Source: Desmodesmus armatus (Eukaryota; Chlorophyta; Chlorophyceae; Sphaeropleales; Scenedesmaceae). Taken from it: DNA of 64,000 nt. Positions 1 through 10,060 of this stretch are shown in pieces. The position numbers and the translations under genes are program-made. A model generated the notes under the pieces. It was not told the DNA's origin. It searched no databases and was given only the letters and a program-made list of their open reading frames with translations. Position 1 is the stretch's first letter. Each line of letters opens with the position of its first letter. The DNA lies in contig VIIQ02000303.1 of assembly GCA_007449985.2 (NCBI GenBank), positions 20,001 to 84,000 of the forward strand. The letters are read 5' to 3'.

Positions 1-3000
1 CTGTGCAGTGACACTATTGTCCCCACCACAGCCGCAAAAACATACGGTGTGTGCATGGCATTGTTCAAACCTTTCCAAACCAAAAAAACAGTGTAACTTG
101 TAACTGTCAATTTGACGGTTGAACCGTTACTCACCTGCACAGTTGGGGCAGTGGCTCCACTACCGCCTCAAAGCAGGGCTCATAGAAGAAGGGCACAGAG
201 CAGCGGGGGGTGCTGGCGGTGGTGTTCAGGACACGGTGCAGGGTGGGCTTGTACAGACCGTTGGTCAGGATCTGAACAGCACCGCAGCAGCACCAGCAGC
301 AGCAGCAGCAAAGTGAAAGGAAAAATGACAGCAGTGCAAGTGGCAGCAGCTGTAAGGGGGCGAACGGCACTGTTCGGAACAGGCAACAGCCAAGGGTCAT
401 GCCTGTCTGCCAGTCACTGAACGGCATCGCAACAAAGTTCAATCGGAAAATAACATGTTATTGTGCTGAAAATTGAGATAGGAGTTCTGCTCCTGCTCAC
501 CTCAAAGCAGTCACCTATAAGGCAGGGGTGGTGCGTCAACCCATTGACCGGCCGCATTCTTGACCTGCAACACAGCAGCACACCACACAGCACAGCACAG
601 CACACATCACAATAATGTGATTTCGTGCAGTAAACTAGTCTGTGGCACACTGTCACACCTCACAGCACAGCACAAAAGCCTCCACACCGTTTGCTGAGCA
701 CACTGTGTTGAACCTACGGCACCTTTCAATTGAAACACAGCAACGAACCACAGCAACACACACAGCATGGCACAGCACGGCGGCCCCTACCTGCAGTGCT
801 GACACGTGAGCATCCTGGTTGACTAGTGTCAGCAGGCCGTAGTCTGTGTGCTCCCCACAGCTCAGCTGCACCTCACGCCCCACATCTCCACAGGCAGCAG
901 CAGCTGCAATGGCACGAGAGCAATGTCATTGCAGCCAGGTTGGGAGATGCGTGAGTTTCTGGACATGCTTGCAAGGGCAGGGGTTAAGTGCAACATCATG
1001 GCAACGCTGAATTATCATCAGCAACTGCGGTGTCCGGTAGGCATAAAGCTGGGGCTGGACATTTGTAGACCGACAGTGCTGCACTATAGTTGCTGCTTTG
1101 GGACCATGGTGCTTGTACTGCAGCGCACCTGCCTGCTGTTGATTGGCAGCCAGCAGCGGCGGGTAGTAGATGACACGCGTGACCTACAAGCAACAGTAAC
1201 AGTAGTAACAGCACAGCCAAACATTACTGTACAGGGACTACTTAGTACTCATACATTACCATGCTCAGTCGCTGTCCGCGTGCATACTGCAGTATGCTGG
1301 TATGGTCCTACGATTATCATGGGTATTCAGTCTCTGCAAGTTTCCCTCCCCTGCTGTCGTTGAACGTTGGCTCTTGTTGACACTGCTACTCACCCAGTAG
1401 CTGCCCTCCTGCCCTGCAAAGTCTCCTAAAAAGGTGTCAGGCGGCAGCTGCAGCCCCATAGCAATGCCACGCAGCAGTGCTGCCCCAAGCCCCTGCATGT
1501 GTTTGATGTACTGCTGCAGGGCGGCTGAAAACCCTGGGACCTGATTTGGCCAAGGGTTTAGGCCGTGGAGGGGGCTTGGGGAGCGCTTCAGTGCCTGCAC
1601 ACTTAGAGGAGAGTGCACCAAGGAATGGCCAAAACAGTCAGTGATTGGATGTTACACTGAACACCGGCCGTTTGAGGTGCCAACACAAGGCTCATTGGCC
1701 AAATCAACAACCACAGCAATTTCCCAGCTGTGCTATCACAACTGGTAATCAATGCACGGCAGGTTTTATGGCTGGCAGGACGATGCAGCTGCCGCTGCAT
1801 AACACTGCCTCTGTGCTGTCAACTGGTGACAGGGGGCCCACTGTGTTCCTCACATTATGAGCAGTGACAGCCAACGCAACCCCTTGGCTACCTCTAAGAA
1901 GGGGTTAGCTACCCTGATTATCCAAACTCACTCGCGAGTCCCAACGCAGAACATGCACCGCAACAATCCAATCCTGCCCTGTGAGTGCAGTCAAGGCAGC
2001 CTCACCCACCTGCACCTGTGCAGTGTCCTCCTCCCTGCATCAGCACAGCACAGCACAGCACGGCACGATGCAGCAGCGCACAATCAAGCACAGCTCAGCC
2101 GACGGCGGGGAGATGCCATTTGCAGCACATCTAGCGGCCCCCATCAATGAGAACAGCACTTTAGGACGGCTTTTTGTGGTTTAATCCCTAGTCGAGGGCG
2201 TGAACCCTCCTTCCCCACAAGCCAACTGCCAGTGACCGTTTACTTGAAGAAATCCAATGCCTCATGGAAGTCGGGGTGAAGCCTGTTTCATGGCGTGTTA
2301 CGTTTGTGCCGAGGGATTGGAAGCCGCATCAGATTCAGATGTCAGTCCTTCAAGTGCCTTGCCAACACTGTTTATTAGCAAAAACCTGACAGTTATTCCC
2401 ACCCCTTCTCAAACACAGAGCCCTTCCCCTGCAAGCCATGGACCCTAGTTTGTGTCTGGCCGCTTACTTGAAGAAATCCAATGCCTCATGCAAGTCGGGG
2501 GTGAAGCCGGTTTCATGGCGGGTTACGTTAGTGCCCAGGGGCTGGTAGCCCCTGTAGGCGCTGGAAGGACTCAGCAGCAGCTCAGCCTTCACATCAACCT
2601 GCAAGCATGCGGGGTTTGAGGAAACACAGCTCCTTGTAAGGAAACCTTCAGTCTGCACTCAGTCAGGGGGACGGATTGGGGCATCTGGCTGGGCTGCTTA
2701 GTTGTGCAGCACACAAAAGGACAGCTAGTGTGAAAATGAACATGCCGCCATGGGAGGCTACCCGCTAGCCGCCGCCGTTGAACGATTGCTCAGCACAGGA
2801 TGGTGCATGTTCATGCAAAGTTTGCTACTGTGTGGCAAACACCAGAATACGGTGAAGTAAAAACAGCTGCACAACCAGGTTGCATGCCCCCCCCCCAAAG
2901 GCGGCTTCAGTGGGCATGGCTGGACAGGTGGGTGGTTGCACATGTGCATGGCTGGACAAGTGCAGGTGCCCCACCTCCTCCTGCAGTACTGCCGTGCTTG

Positions 3001-3410
3001 AGCACCTGCCGGCAGTTGGAACCAGCGGTGAGCCAGTGCCAACACTCCCTCAGACACCTCAGCTGGGACACCTGCATAAAACAACACAAGCTCCAAGCTA
3101 TCAGGCTGGAGCACATGCCCAAACGCATGACAGCACCATGCACGCACAGGAGCTGCACACGGGCAGATGACAAGTGCCCATCTTGTCGACCACACAGCTT
3201 GATCAACAGGAAGCTATTTCAAGCACAGCAGACATCGAGCCACCCTGCACCATGCACAGGTTTTTAGTCAACACACCGTGGTTTTTGACGCCCCACGTCC
3301 CGACTCCACGTCACGACAGGCCTCATGGAGGGCTGCTGCTGCTGCCTGCTTGTCAGCAGCCTGGGTGTGTGATAGCAGCAGTGGACAGAACAGCGGCAAC
3401 AGCGTAAAGG

Positions 3411-3463
<53 letters not shown>

Positions 3464-4048
3464 GGTTGAGGACGCCGCACAGCAGACGACAGGCGAGAGA
3501 TGCATCTTGCTGTTGTCAGTATGAACGCACCAAGCCCCCCCCCCCCCCCCCCGCCAGCGCACCAGCCAAGCACTTTGTGGCATGGCCCAAACTGGGCGCA
3601 AAACCCCCCTGGCGCTAGCCGATTGCAGTGCAGCTGCTGCATTGACTTTCTTGACTGAAAACATGCAAGGTTGCAACTCAGGTCCTGCAAAGGTTTGCAA
3701 TGTTACAGGATACACAAGGGCCTTGCAACAACTGTTGCAGATGGGACCAAAATGCACATGACCAGAACTAGGCATGTGTTGCAGCCCGGCAGCAAGCTTG
3801 CAACATGTTCCTTGAGATGCTCAGAAGCATGGATATTTGAAATTTTGATAGAGTGCAAATGTGCCTTTTATGCTCACCGAGGCAGGGTTATCTGAAACCA
3901 AGGCCTGCGCGTCTATGACCGGGAGTGTTGAAAACCTGAGCTGCTGCTGCTTCTGTGGGTGCTGTGGAACGCTGAAGACACCATTTGTAACGACTTCCTG
4001 TGCTGCTGCTGCTGTCTGTTGCATGCATGGCAGCAGTCTTCGCAGCAT
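1..4048 (-). CDS. 2-oxoglutarate/Fe(II)-dependent dioxygenase, isopenicillin-N-synthase-like (3' end outside window)
   Basis: Multi-exon gene read right to left. Exons seen: 4048-3878 (start, Met-Leu-Arg-Arg presequence, then LPVIDAQAL), 3360-3277 (ALHEACRDV, then WGVKNHG in another frame), 3071-about 3011 (GVPAEVSEGV), 2598-2468 (YRGYQPLGTNVT), about 1594-1394 (GLNPWPNQ), 1183-1129 (VTRVIYYPP), 903-791 (GEHTDYGLLTLV), 564-501 (AAGQWVDAPPLP, then IGDCFE), 271-135 (ILTNGLYKPTLHRV). The family binds Fe(II) through His-x-Asp and a distal His: GEHTDYG and TLHRV supply these, and RCSVPFF supplies the Arg-x-Ser that holds 2-oxoglutarate. The Arg-rich N-terminus may target an organelle. Exon 3360-3277 is 84 nt where phases need 85, and exon 564-501 is also out of frame with its neighbours; the exon 2/3 and 3/4 junctions are unresolved. 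Substrate unknown. The last exon must lie beyond position 1. Confidence 0.85.
2236..2335 (-). pseudogene. Decayed downstream echo of a dioxygenase exon (donor side)
   Basis: This is a second copy of the end of exon 2598-2468 and its donor, about 228 bp downstream in the gene. The Leu-Gly-Thr-Asn-Val-Thr-Arg-His-Glu-Thr stretch is still readable, and the donor is GTAAAC against GTAAGC in the full exon. One base has been lost in the codons after FTP, so the frame breaks before the HEALDFF part. It cannot replace the full exon. Confidence 0.75.
3412..3462. repeat. (CAG)n microsatellite in dioxygenase intron 1
   Basis: About 16 uninterrupted CAG triplets on the + strand (CTG on the gene strand), followed at 3534-3552 by a run of about 19 C. 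Both lie in the first intron of the dioxygenase gene, between exons 4048-3878 and 3360-3277. Confidence 0.9.
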
Positions 4049-4430
4049 TATGGCCACTACAACAGCAGCGGCATAATGTGGAGGAGGTTGAGCTACATGC
4101 TGTGGCTGAGAGACAGGACCGACTGAAACGTTGGTGAACGTGCTTTTCATGATCCTAAAGCCCCTGAGTTGCATGGGTGCCTTTGCTTTGTCAGCAGTCT
4201 CGTCACCTGACACTAGGGTTTGGAATGAAGTACTGTACTCAATATCAGATAGCAGGCGAGTGCCTCTTGTTGTACGCATTGCGTACACCGGTATCTCACC
4301 ATTCATTTGAGCTTCACATGTGTCTGCGTTTTTTGTCGGTCCCTGGACAGAACTGATCTAGATCTGCACCATCTTGACTGCACACCCCACCTGCAAGTTG
4401 GCTACACAAGTCAACAAGTAATAAGAGCTC

Positions 4431-5042
4431 TTAATGATATTTTCTCACCATTAACCGAACAAGGAACCCAACCCAGCACCATCCACCCTGTACTGCAGGT
4501 GGCACATGTGCTGTACTGCACCAGTATTGCTGCCGACCTTCCAACCAGACACATAAGATCAACTGTTCAACTGCCATGTCACTCAGTAGGCGACTGTGCA
4601 CCAAACAGAGTCTGTGCACTTGCATCTCATTGATGGTGTTACAAAAAGATGGGGACCTTAACCCTGGAGACCATACCACGTGAAAGGACTGCGGCCACAT
4701 ACCACGGTCATACACAAACGACATGCCTGCAGCAAACAAGTGTTGCAGCGCTATGCCGGGCTTGCCGGGCTCCGCATGCCCAGGCCATGGCTTGTTGTCA
4801 AAGTAGTTGCTGAGTGCATTCACTCCTGGCAGCTTGGCAGAGCATGTGCGGCCTGCCTGGAGACCGTTTTGTGGTGCCAAACAACCCAATCGGTCCCCTC
4901 TAGCCAAGGAGCAGCATGGTCTAAGCAACATGGTTGCGTCGAACAACACAACCAGCAGCAAGGTCGCCAGGGCCAGCCCGCCTACTCCGTATGTACTGCA
5001 ACGCACAAGCTTATCTGCACGATGCCAAAACACAACCACCAT
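4431..5042 (-). CDS. Possible exon of an unrecognised membrane or secreted protein
   Basis: An open stretch of about 203 codons starting with Met near 5042. Residues about 20-42 are hydrophobic (GGLALATLLLVVLF) and could be a signal anchor. A GTATGG donor near 4674 could end the exon. No family was recognised. The overlapping + strand is also open over part of this stretch, so it may be chance. The rest of 4049-5493, between the dioxygenase start and the glycosyltransferase stop, shows nothing I can support. Confidence 0.25.
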   Translation of the reverse strand: MVVVFWHRADKLVRCSTYGVGGLALATLLLVVLFDATMLLRPCCSLARGDRLGCLAPQNGLQAGRTCSAKLPGVNALSNYFDNKPWPGHAEPGKPGIALQHLFAAGMSFVYDRGMWPQSFHVVWSPGLRSPSFCNTINEMQVHRLCLVHSRLLSDMAVEQLILCVWLEGRQQYWCSTAHVPPAVQGGWCWVGFLVRLMVRKYH

Positions 5043-5493
5043 GCAACCCTAGGTGACCGCATGCAGGCACAACATAATTGTCTTCTGTTGTTGGCATGCA
5101 CAGTGTGCACATACAATGTACAACAAGCACAGTCACAACACAGATATGCATCACACCTTGATACAATCATGGGTGGCATACATAAGGTCGCAACACCTAC
5201 TGCAACATAACATAACCCACATATCATACTCAGGCCAGGCATGCAATGCAACCCATTGAACGGACCCACTCCTCATCAAACAACCTCACACGGACTGAAG
5301 GGCCAGTCACGCTACAGTAGGAACGACTCTGCTGGGGCACATGCTTGGCTCTTAGGATACAAGCCCGATATGCCCTAACCCCCATGCTCCCACTAGACAC
5401 ACCCCACATAAGCATGCATTATGCAAACCATTTCACAGTCAACCTTGGTCAGAACCCTTCCCAAAACTGATGCATGGCGCGTGCAACACATGT

Positions 5494-6426
5494 TCAAAGC
5501 TTCTTCTCACTCTCTTCGGTGTGGTGAAACATCCACACGTCAGGGTTGGGGTGGTTGCGCGCCCAAGTGTCGTTCGAAGCTGGGTCAGGGTACACCTTGA
5601 ACCCCCACTTCTTGTACAACAGGCTGAACAGGGCCTGGTCGTTGCGATGGCCCAGAAAACCAGGGTGGGCCTGGCCGTGCAACAGCTCTGGCAGCAAGGT
5701 GTTGCCCATGTTGGTCAACCACCGCTTATCCTGGCAGTAGGCAAGCCATTGGCTGACAAACCCGATGGACTGCCAGCTGCGGCGCAACAAGATGAGGCCT
5801 GCAAACAGCTGCTGTGTGTCCCTGAGGTCAGTCGCGTTGAGCAAGATCATCACGTCTGTCTTGGTGGCGTTGGATTCAGTGTCGCAAGACGAGAAGCCGA
5901 CGATGTCCTGATCATCGAGCAAGGTCACAAGAGGTGCTATGTCGGACTTGATCTCAGAGTCTGCATCCATGTATACCACCACATCGCCGTCACCTGCTCG
6001 CAGAAGCTCCTGCAAGATGATGAGGGGTTTCCACAGCCAGTAACCTGCACCCCTTGACCCATCTTCTGTTAGGATGCTGTGTCCTTCAGGCGACAGCATG
6101 AACAGGTTGAGGTCTTCCAGGCCGAACTGCCCGCAGCTGCCGAAGCCATGCTTCAAAGCACTATCACAAGCCCGCTTCTTGGAGATCTCGCAGCAGTTGT
6201 GGGCGTAGAGCACCATGTGCGGTTGTTTTGGCGGTTGGGCATCGCTGCGTCCCATGGAGCTGTCTGCTGCTGCACTGCACACTCCAGGATGGTTATGACG
6301 CACAATATCGGAGTTGTGAAGGACGCCATGCCTCCACAACACCAGCAGCAGGACACAGCAGCTAGACAACAACATGCCTGCTGCTTTCAAACTGACACCT
6401 TTGAACATCGGAGCGTGACCCAGCAT
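5494..6426 (-). CDS. Type II membrane glycosyltransferase-like protein (DxD, GT-A-like)
   Basis: Uninterrupted frame of about 310 residues if translation begins at 6426; a second Met follows at 6408, and the frame stays open upstream to 6681, so the start is uncertain. A hydrophobic segment at about residues 17-32 (MLLSSCCVLLLVLW) suggests a signal anchor with a lumenal catalytic domain. Around residue 129 is YWLWKP, followed at about 152 by YMDADSE: this Gly-Tyr-Trp-x-Trp-Lys-Pro then DxD order is typical of small GT-A-type transferases that act on glycans. HRNDQALFS near residue 260 is the usual second acidic motif. Several N-x-S/T sites are present. The donor sugar cannot be told. The gene is divergent from the Cys-rich gene, with about 450 bp between the starts. 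Confidence 0.8.
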   Translation of the reverse strand: MLGHAPMFKGVSLKAAGMLLSSCCVLLLVLWRHGVLHNSDIVRHNHPGVCSAAADSSMGRSDAQPPKQPHMVLYAHNCCEISKKRACDSALKHGFGSCGQFGLEDLNLFMLSPEGHSILTEDGSRGAGYWLWKPLIILQELLRAGDGDVVVYMDADSEIKSDIAPLVTLLDDQDIVGFSSCDTESNATKTDVMILLNATDLRDTQQLFAGLILLRRSWQSIGFVSQWLAYCQDKRWLTNMGNTLLPELLHGQAHPGFLGHRNDQALFSLLYKKWGFKVYPDPASNDTWARNHPNPDVWMFHHTEESEKKL

Positions 6427-6879
6427 GACAATGACTGTTACGATATGTTTCTTTGAGGCCAAATCCAGGGCTGCAGGATGGAGATTTACAAGGCTAGCCA
6501 GACCCCTGGACCCCTTGCGGTTGGGACAATTGGTAGTTTGACTAGGTGGTTGGTCTTTCCTGCAGACACTTTCATCATACAGACATATTGGCATGTTGTT
6601 GAAGTGAATCCGTTGACTGGTTGCTGCGATCGCACGGTAGAGCACGCTGCTGGATTCATCGATCTGCAGCGCGTTGTACAACCTGGTCCTGCTTGGTCCT
6701 TGTCGCAGTTCTTACAGTCGGCGTACATCCATTAACCATCAAGGTTGCTTGCATTCGTTCGCTCTACGCAAGATACCCACCGACCCACAGGTCTGACCTG
6801 TGATTCAGCTGCTCATTCGCTAGCAGCTGTGACGATACTATACTAACTTTATCTTGTTTTCCTGTTTCAGGCAACAAGG
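6427..6879. promoter_or_regulatory. Divergent intergenic region: glycosyltransferase / Cys-rich secreted protein
   Basis: About 450 bp separates the two outward-facing start codons. A pyrimidine-rich acceptor (TTTCCTGTTTCAG) ends at 6870, ten bases before the ATG at 6880, so the Cys-rich gene probably has a 5'-UTR intron here. I see no clear TATA box. Shared control is inference from the spacing. Confidence 0.45.
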
Positions 6880-8217
6880 ATGAAGCTCCTTGCAGTCTTG
6901 CTGGTGCTGACTGGGTCGATGGTGGTTGCGCTGGGCAGGACGCTGGAAGCACAGGCGTTCTTGCCTGCGGGCGTCACTTCCGAGCTTGAAGACATACCGA
7001 TTGATAAGGCAGCAACTCAAGTAAGTTAAAGCAGGGCCGGGGTCGTTCATCCTGGCTCCCACTGTACAGTAGGATATCGTGGCCATCGCTGCGCATGCAG
7101 GTTGGAAAGCAGAAAGACACCGGTACCGGGCGTGTATGGCACTGAGAGAGTGAGCCAGCAAGTCATTGATGTATCGTGTAGAAACTGGGCTCTCCTTGGC
7201 AAACTCCTGCAAGGCAGTGCTGCCAGCAGCTGCTTGTGTGGTGGTGGTGGTGGTGGTGGTGGTTGTTTCGTGGGTCAACTATACGGTACACCTATAAGCA
7301 GTTTGCTTGGTGTCGGCTGCTGACGTACTGTCACTCGCTTCTACTTGGCACAGCTGACCAGCGCCTCCCCTCTTGGGAAAAGCACACTTGTGTTGTCCTC
7401 ACACCCTTGCTGTGTTGTGATGTGACGTTCGCACATCACTTGATCGACCTGTGCTGCGCAGGTGCTGCCTCAGGCTTGGCAGAACTATGGCTGGTCTAAG
7501 CACGAGGATGGAGGTTGCTCTTACAAGGGCTACAGGTCACGTCACTGTCCCGACAAGCAAGTGGATTTCTGGGACAACTTGATCCCCAAGACCTACAACT
7601 GCCCACCGCAAACTATCTGCCCCACGACAAGCCGTAAGTGCACAATTGTGATGTGCATGTGATGTTTGGCATGCATGTCGTAGCTATGCGCATGAATGAC
7701 TTTGTAGGGTGTGAACAACCAACAGCAGTATCAGCTGCATCGTCAGCATCTTCATCAGCTGCATCGTCAGCATCTTCATCATTAACCTCGTCATCAGCAA
7801 AGCAGCAGCAGCAGCAACAGCAATCACAACAACAGCAGCAGCAGCAGCAACTACAGTAACAAGTAGCAGCAGCCACAGATCATGGGCGCATGCATGGTGT
7901 GTTGTCCTGTGCGCACTCGCCACATGCTGACTGCAACGCTGTAATCAACAACACGAACATATGCTCATTGGTGGCCGCCTTTTCTGTGTGTTGCCGCAGC
8001 CTGCCTGGCTGAGCCGGTCTGTATTCCCCTCGATACATACTGCGTACCAGAAATACGCGGCTTTGACGGGCCTTTTACCACGGTTCCTGTCGTCCCCTGC
8101 TGTGGTGGGCTCACATGCCGCTTCAACCGAGTCGGAAGCTCTCAATCTGAAGTCCAGAAAGATGCGCCCAGCTCTGGAGCTCCATCTCGAGATGCTACAG
8201 GGTTTTGGCACGCTTGA
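6880..8217 (+). CDS. Small secreted cysteine-rich protein, three exons
   Basis: Exons 6880-7020, 7462-7633 and 8000-8217 give 176 residues with consistent phases and GTAAGT donors. The N-terminus is a clear signal peptide (MKLLAVLLVLTGSMVVALG), probably cleaved near residues 19-26. The mature part carries ten cysteines. The middle has two tandem Cys-x5-Cys-x6 units split by intron 2 (NCPPQTIC and PCLAEPVC), then a Cys-Cys-x4-Cys end (PCCGGLTC). An even number of Cys and a signal peptide suggest disulfides outside the cell or in the wall. The C-terminal 30 residues are Ser/Pro-rich and probably disordered. No named family was recognised; a cystine-knot-like fold is possible but unproven. Intron 1 holds (GTG)n at 7229-7263, and intron 2 a repeated TCATCAGCTGCATCGTCAGC unit at 7730-7780. 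Confidence 0.8.
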
Positions 8218-8884
8218 CCGGGTACATGGCACCACAAGACGCCAGTGTCAAACAGTTGGAGCAAGTTGTTGATGTCAATCGTTGTCGTGCGTGACCCTGA
8301 TCTTAGGTGCTTTTGTTGGGTGTCAGGTGCATACTATAGAGGGAGCAACAATCAAGAGTGATGGCTGATGGTAGTCCTTGTTGCTTTGATATTGTGAAAC
8401 GCTCTGTCATTGTTGAGGCATGTGTGGTGCCTGTGGCAGGTGAAGTTTAGCCTAGCTTATGGTTGAAATGAAGGGCTGAGGTCAAGATGCGGTAGTTGGA
8501 ATGATGGGTTGTGGTTCCTGCATGGGTTTGGTTGGCCCCAAGAGGAGGTCAGGCTTGGCTTTTACCCTGCCCGACTGAGTGGTGGCCGCGCACAACGTGC
8601 ATTGCCCGGCATGTGTGTCGCCTAGAGTTTGGGGTGGTGTGGTGTCATGTCTTCAACACATGCATATGGGTGCATGCATCCCGATGTCCTTTGTGAGTTG
8701 GCCTGTCTCAACACACCGCCTGTTGCTGGGTGATAACATACGATTGTTCGTGTGCCAGCTTGCTGCAAGGGACTTGCATCTCCCCACACTACACCACCTA
8801 GGTTGAAAGGCCTTAAGGACACTGCTGCAGCAGCAGGCGCGCCGGCCAGAGCACTGATCAGTGTTATTCATGAACAGCACAACT
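8218..8884. other. Stretch after the Cys-rich gene, no gene seen
   Basis: Likely 3' UTR followed by spacer. It holds only short open frames on both strands and no splice-linked coding pattern that I can see. Confidence 0.4.
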
Positions 8885-9147
8885 TGCTTGGCACAGTGTG
8901 TGCTGTGCTGTGACATGAAGTGAGCTGTCACAGTGGTGGTTAACTGCTTGGCACAGTGTGTGCTGTGCTGTGATGTGAAGGGAGCTGTCATAGTGCTGGC
9001 CTGCTGCTTGGCACAGTGTGCTGTGCTGTGACAAGAAGGGAGCTGTCACAGGGCTGGTTGACTGCTTGGCACAGTGTGTGCTGTGATGTGAAGGGCACCA
9101 TCGCAGTGCTGGTCTGCTGCTTGGCACAGTGTGCTGTGCTGTGACAA
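8885..9147. repeat. About 60-bp minisatellite, 4.5 copies
   Basis: Units start at 8885, 8945, 9005, 9063 and 9118, each with TGCTTGGCACAGTGTG and a following GAAGGGAGCTGTCACAG. Periods are 60, 60, 58 and 55 bp with a few substitutions. The copies abut directly with no unique spacers, so this is a tandem minisatellite. Confidence 0.9.
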
Positions 9148-9539
9148 GTCGTGGACATGGGGGCAGCGACAGTTGCTGGTCCCCGAACAGGTGACTAACC
9201 TGCAGGTGCCAGCAGCTGCAAACGCGTAGTCCCAAGCATTGGTTTGACAGTTCCATGTTGCTGTCGGATGCGTGTGTCATGCATGGTATCTATGCTAGCC
9301 TCCAGGCAGCCCCGCTTAATGTCACCTAAACGTTTACGTGACAACAGCCAACCCTGCATGTCACCGCGATCATTGCATCAGGAGAGGTCATCTGTTCCTA
9401 AGGAAGCCAGACGACCCGACAGCTGCAACTTAGACACCTGGCATCAGTGCCGCATCGATGCAACACAGCCAGCGTAGGCAGCATGCGGCAGCCTGCCTAC
9501 AGACCATGCAGCAGCATACTTGGTGTGAGTGCAAACTGC

Positions 9540-9880
9540 TGCCGGCATGCCTGTGCAAGTTAAACGTTGCTGCCCAATCAAGAGCACTCAGCGACAGGGA
9601 CTGCAGGGGGGGGGGGGGGGGGGCGCAGCCACCCCCCCCCCCCCCTGGGCAGTTAAACATTGCTGCACCAGCAAGAACACTCAGCGACAGCGACACCAGC
9701 AGCAGCAGCAACAAGCACACTCGAAAGACAACGACTCTTTTTCTTTTACAGCAGGACAGTCTGTATGCAGGGGGGGTCCAGGGGGCAGCCACCCCCCCCC
9801 CCCCCCGGGCAGGTAAACGTTGCTACACCAGCAAGCACACTCAGCCGGATGTGCAAAACAGCAGCAACACCAGTCACTAC
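9540..9880. repeat. Poly-G/poly-C linked repeat, three copies
   Basis: The block with TTAAACGTTGCTG and AGCAAGAACACTCAGC occurs near 9557, 9650 and 9812 (the last as GTAAACGTTGCTACACC). A run of about 17 G at 9606-9622 faces runs of C at 9632-9645 and 9792-9806, so the stretch can fold back on itself. It lies beyond the broken 3' end of kinase copy C and shows no kinase C-terminal exon. Confidence 0.7.
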
Positions 9881-10060
9881 ATGCTACAACAGTGCCAAAG
9901 TCAACTTCAACATAGTGTGCTTGTCATGATCATATGGCGCAAGGCGTTTTGCACAGCCACGGTACAGGTGTGCCACATACCCATAAAAAGCCGAGGTCGT
10001 TGCAGTACTGACGCCAGCCGGGCGTTAAACGTTCTATACCATACCATATCCGATACCATA

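Noticed and set aside
5470..6057. + strand frame of 195 codons
   Set aside because: Exact antisense of the glycosyltransferase, which has the motif evidence.
8885..9147. CRISPR-like regular repeat array
   Set aside because: Units abut directly with no unique spacers and drift in length (55-60 bp); the setting is a eukaryotic nuclear genome. It is a minisatellite.
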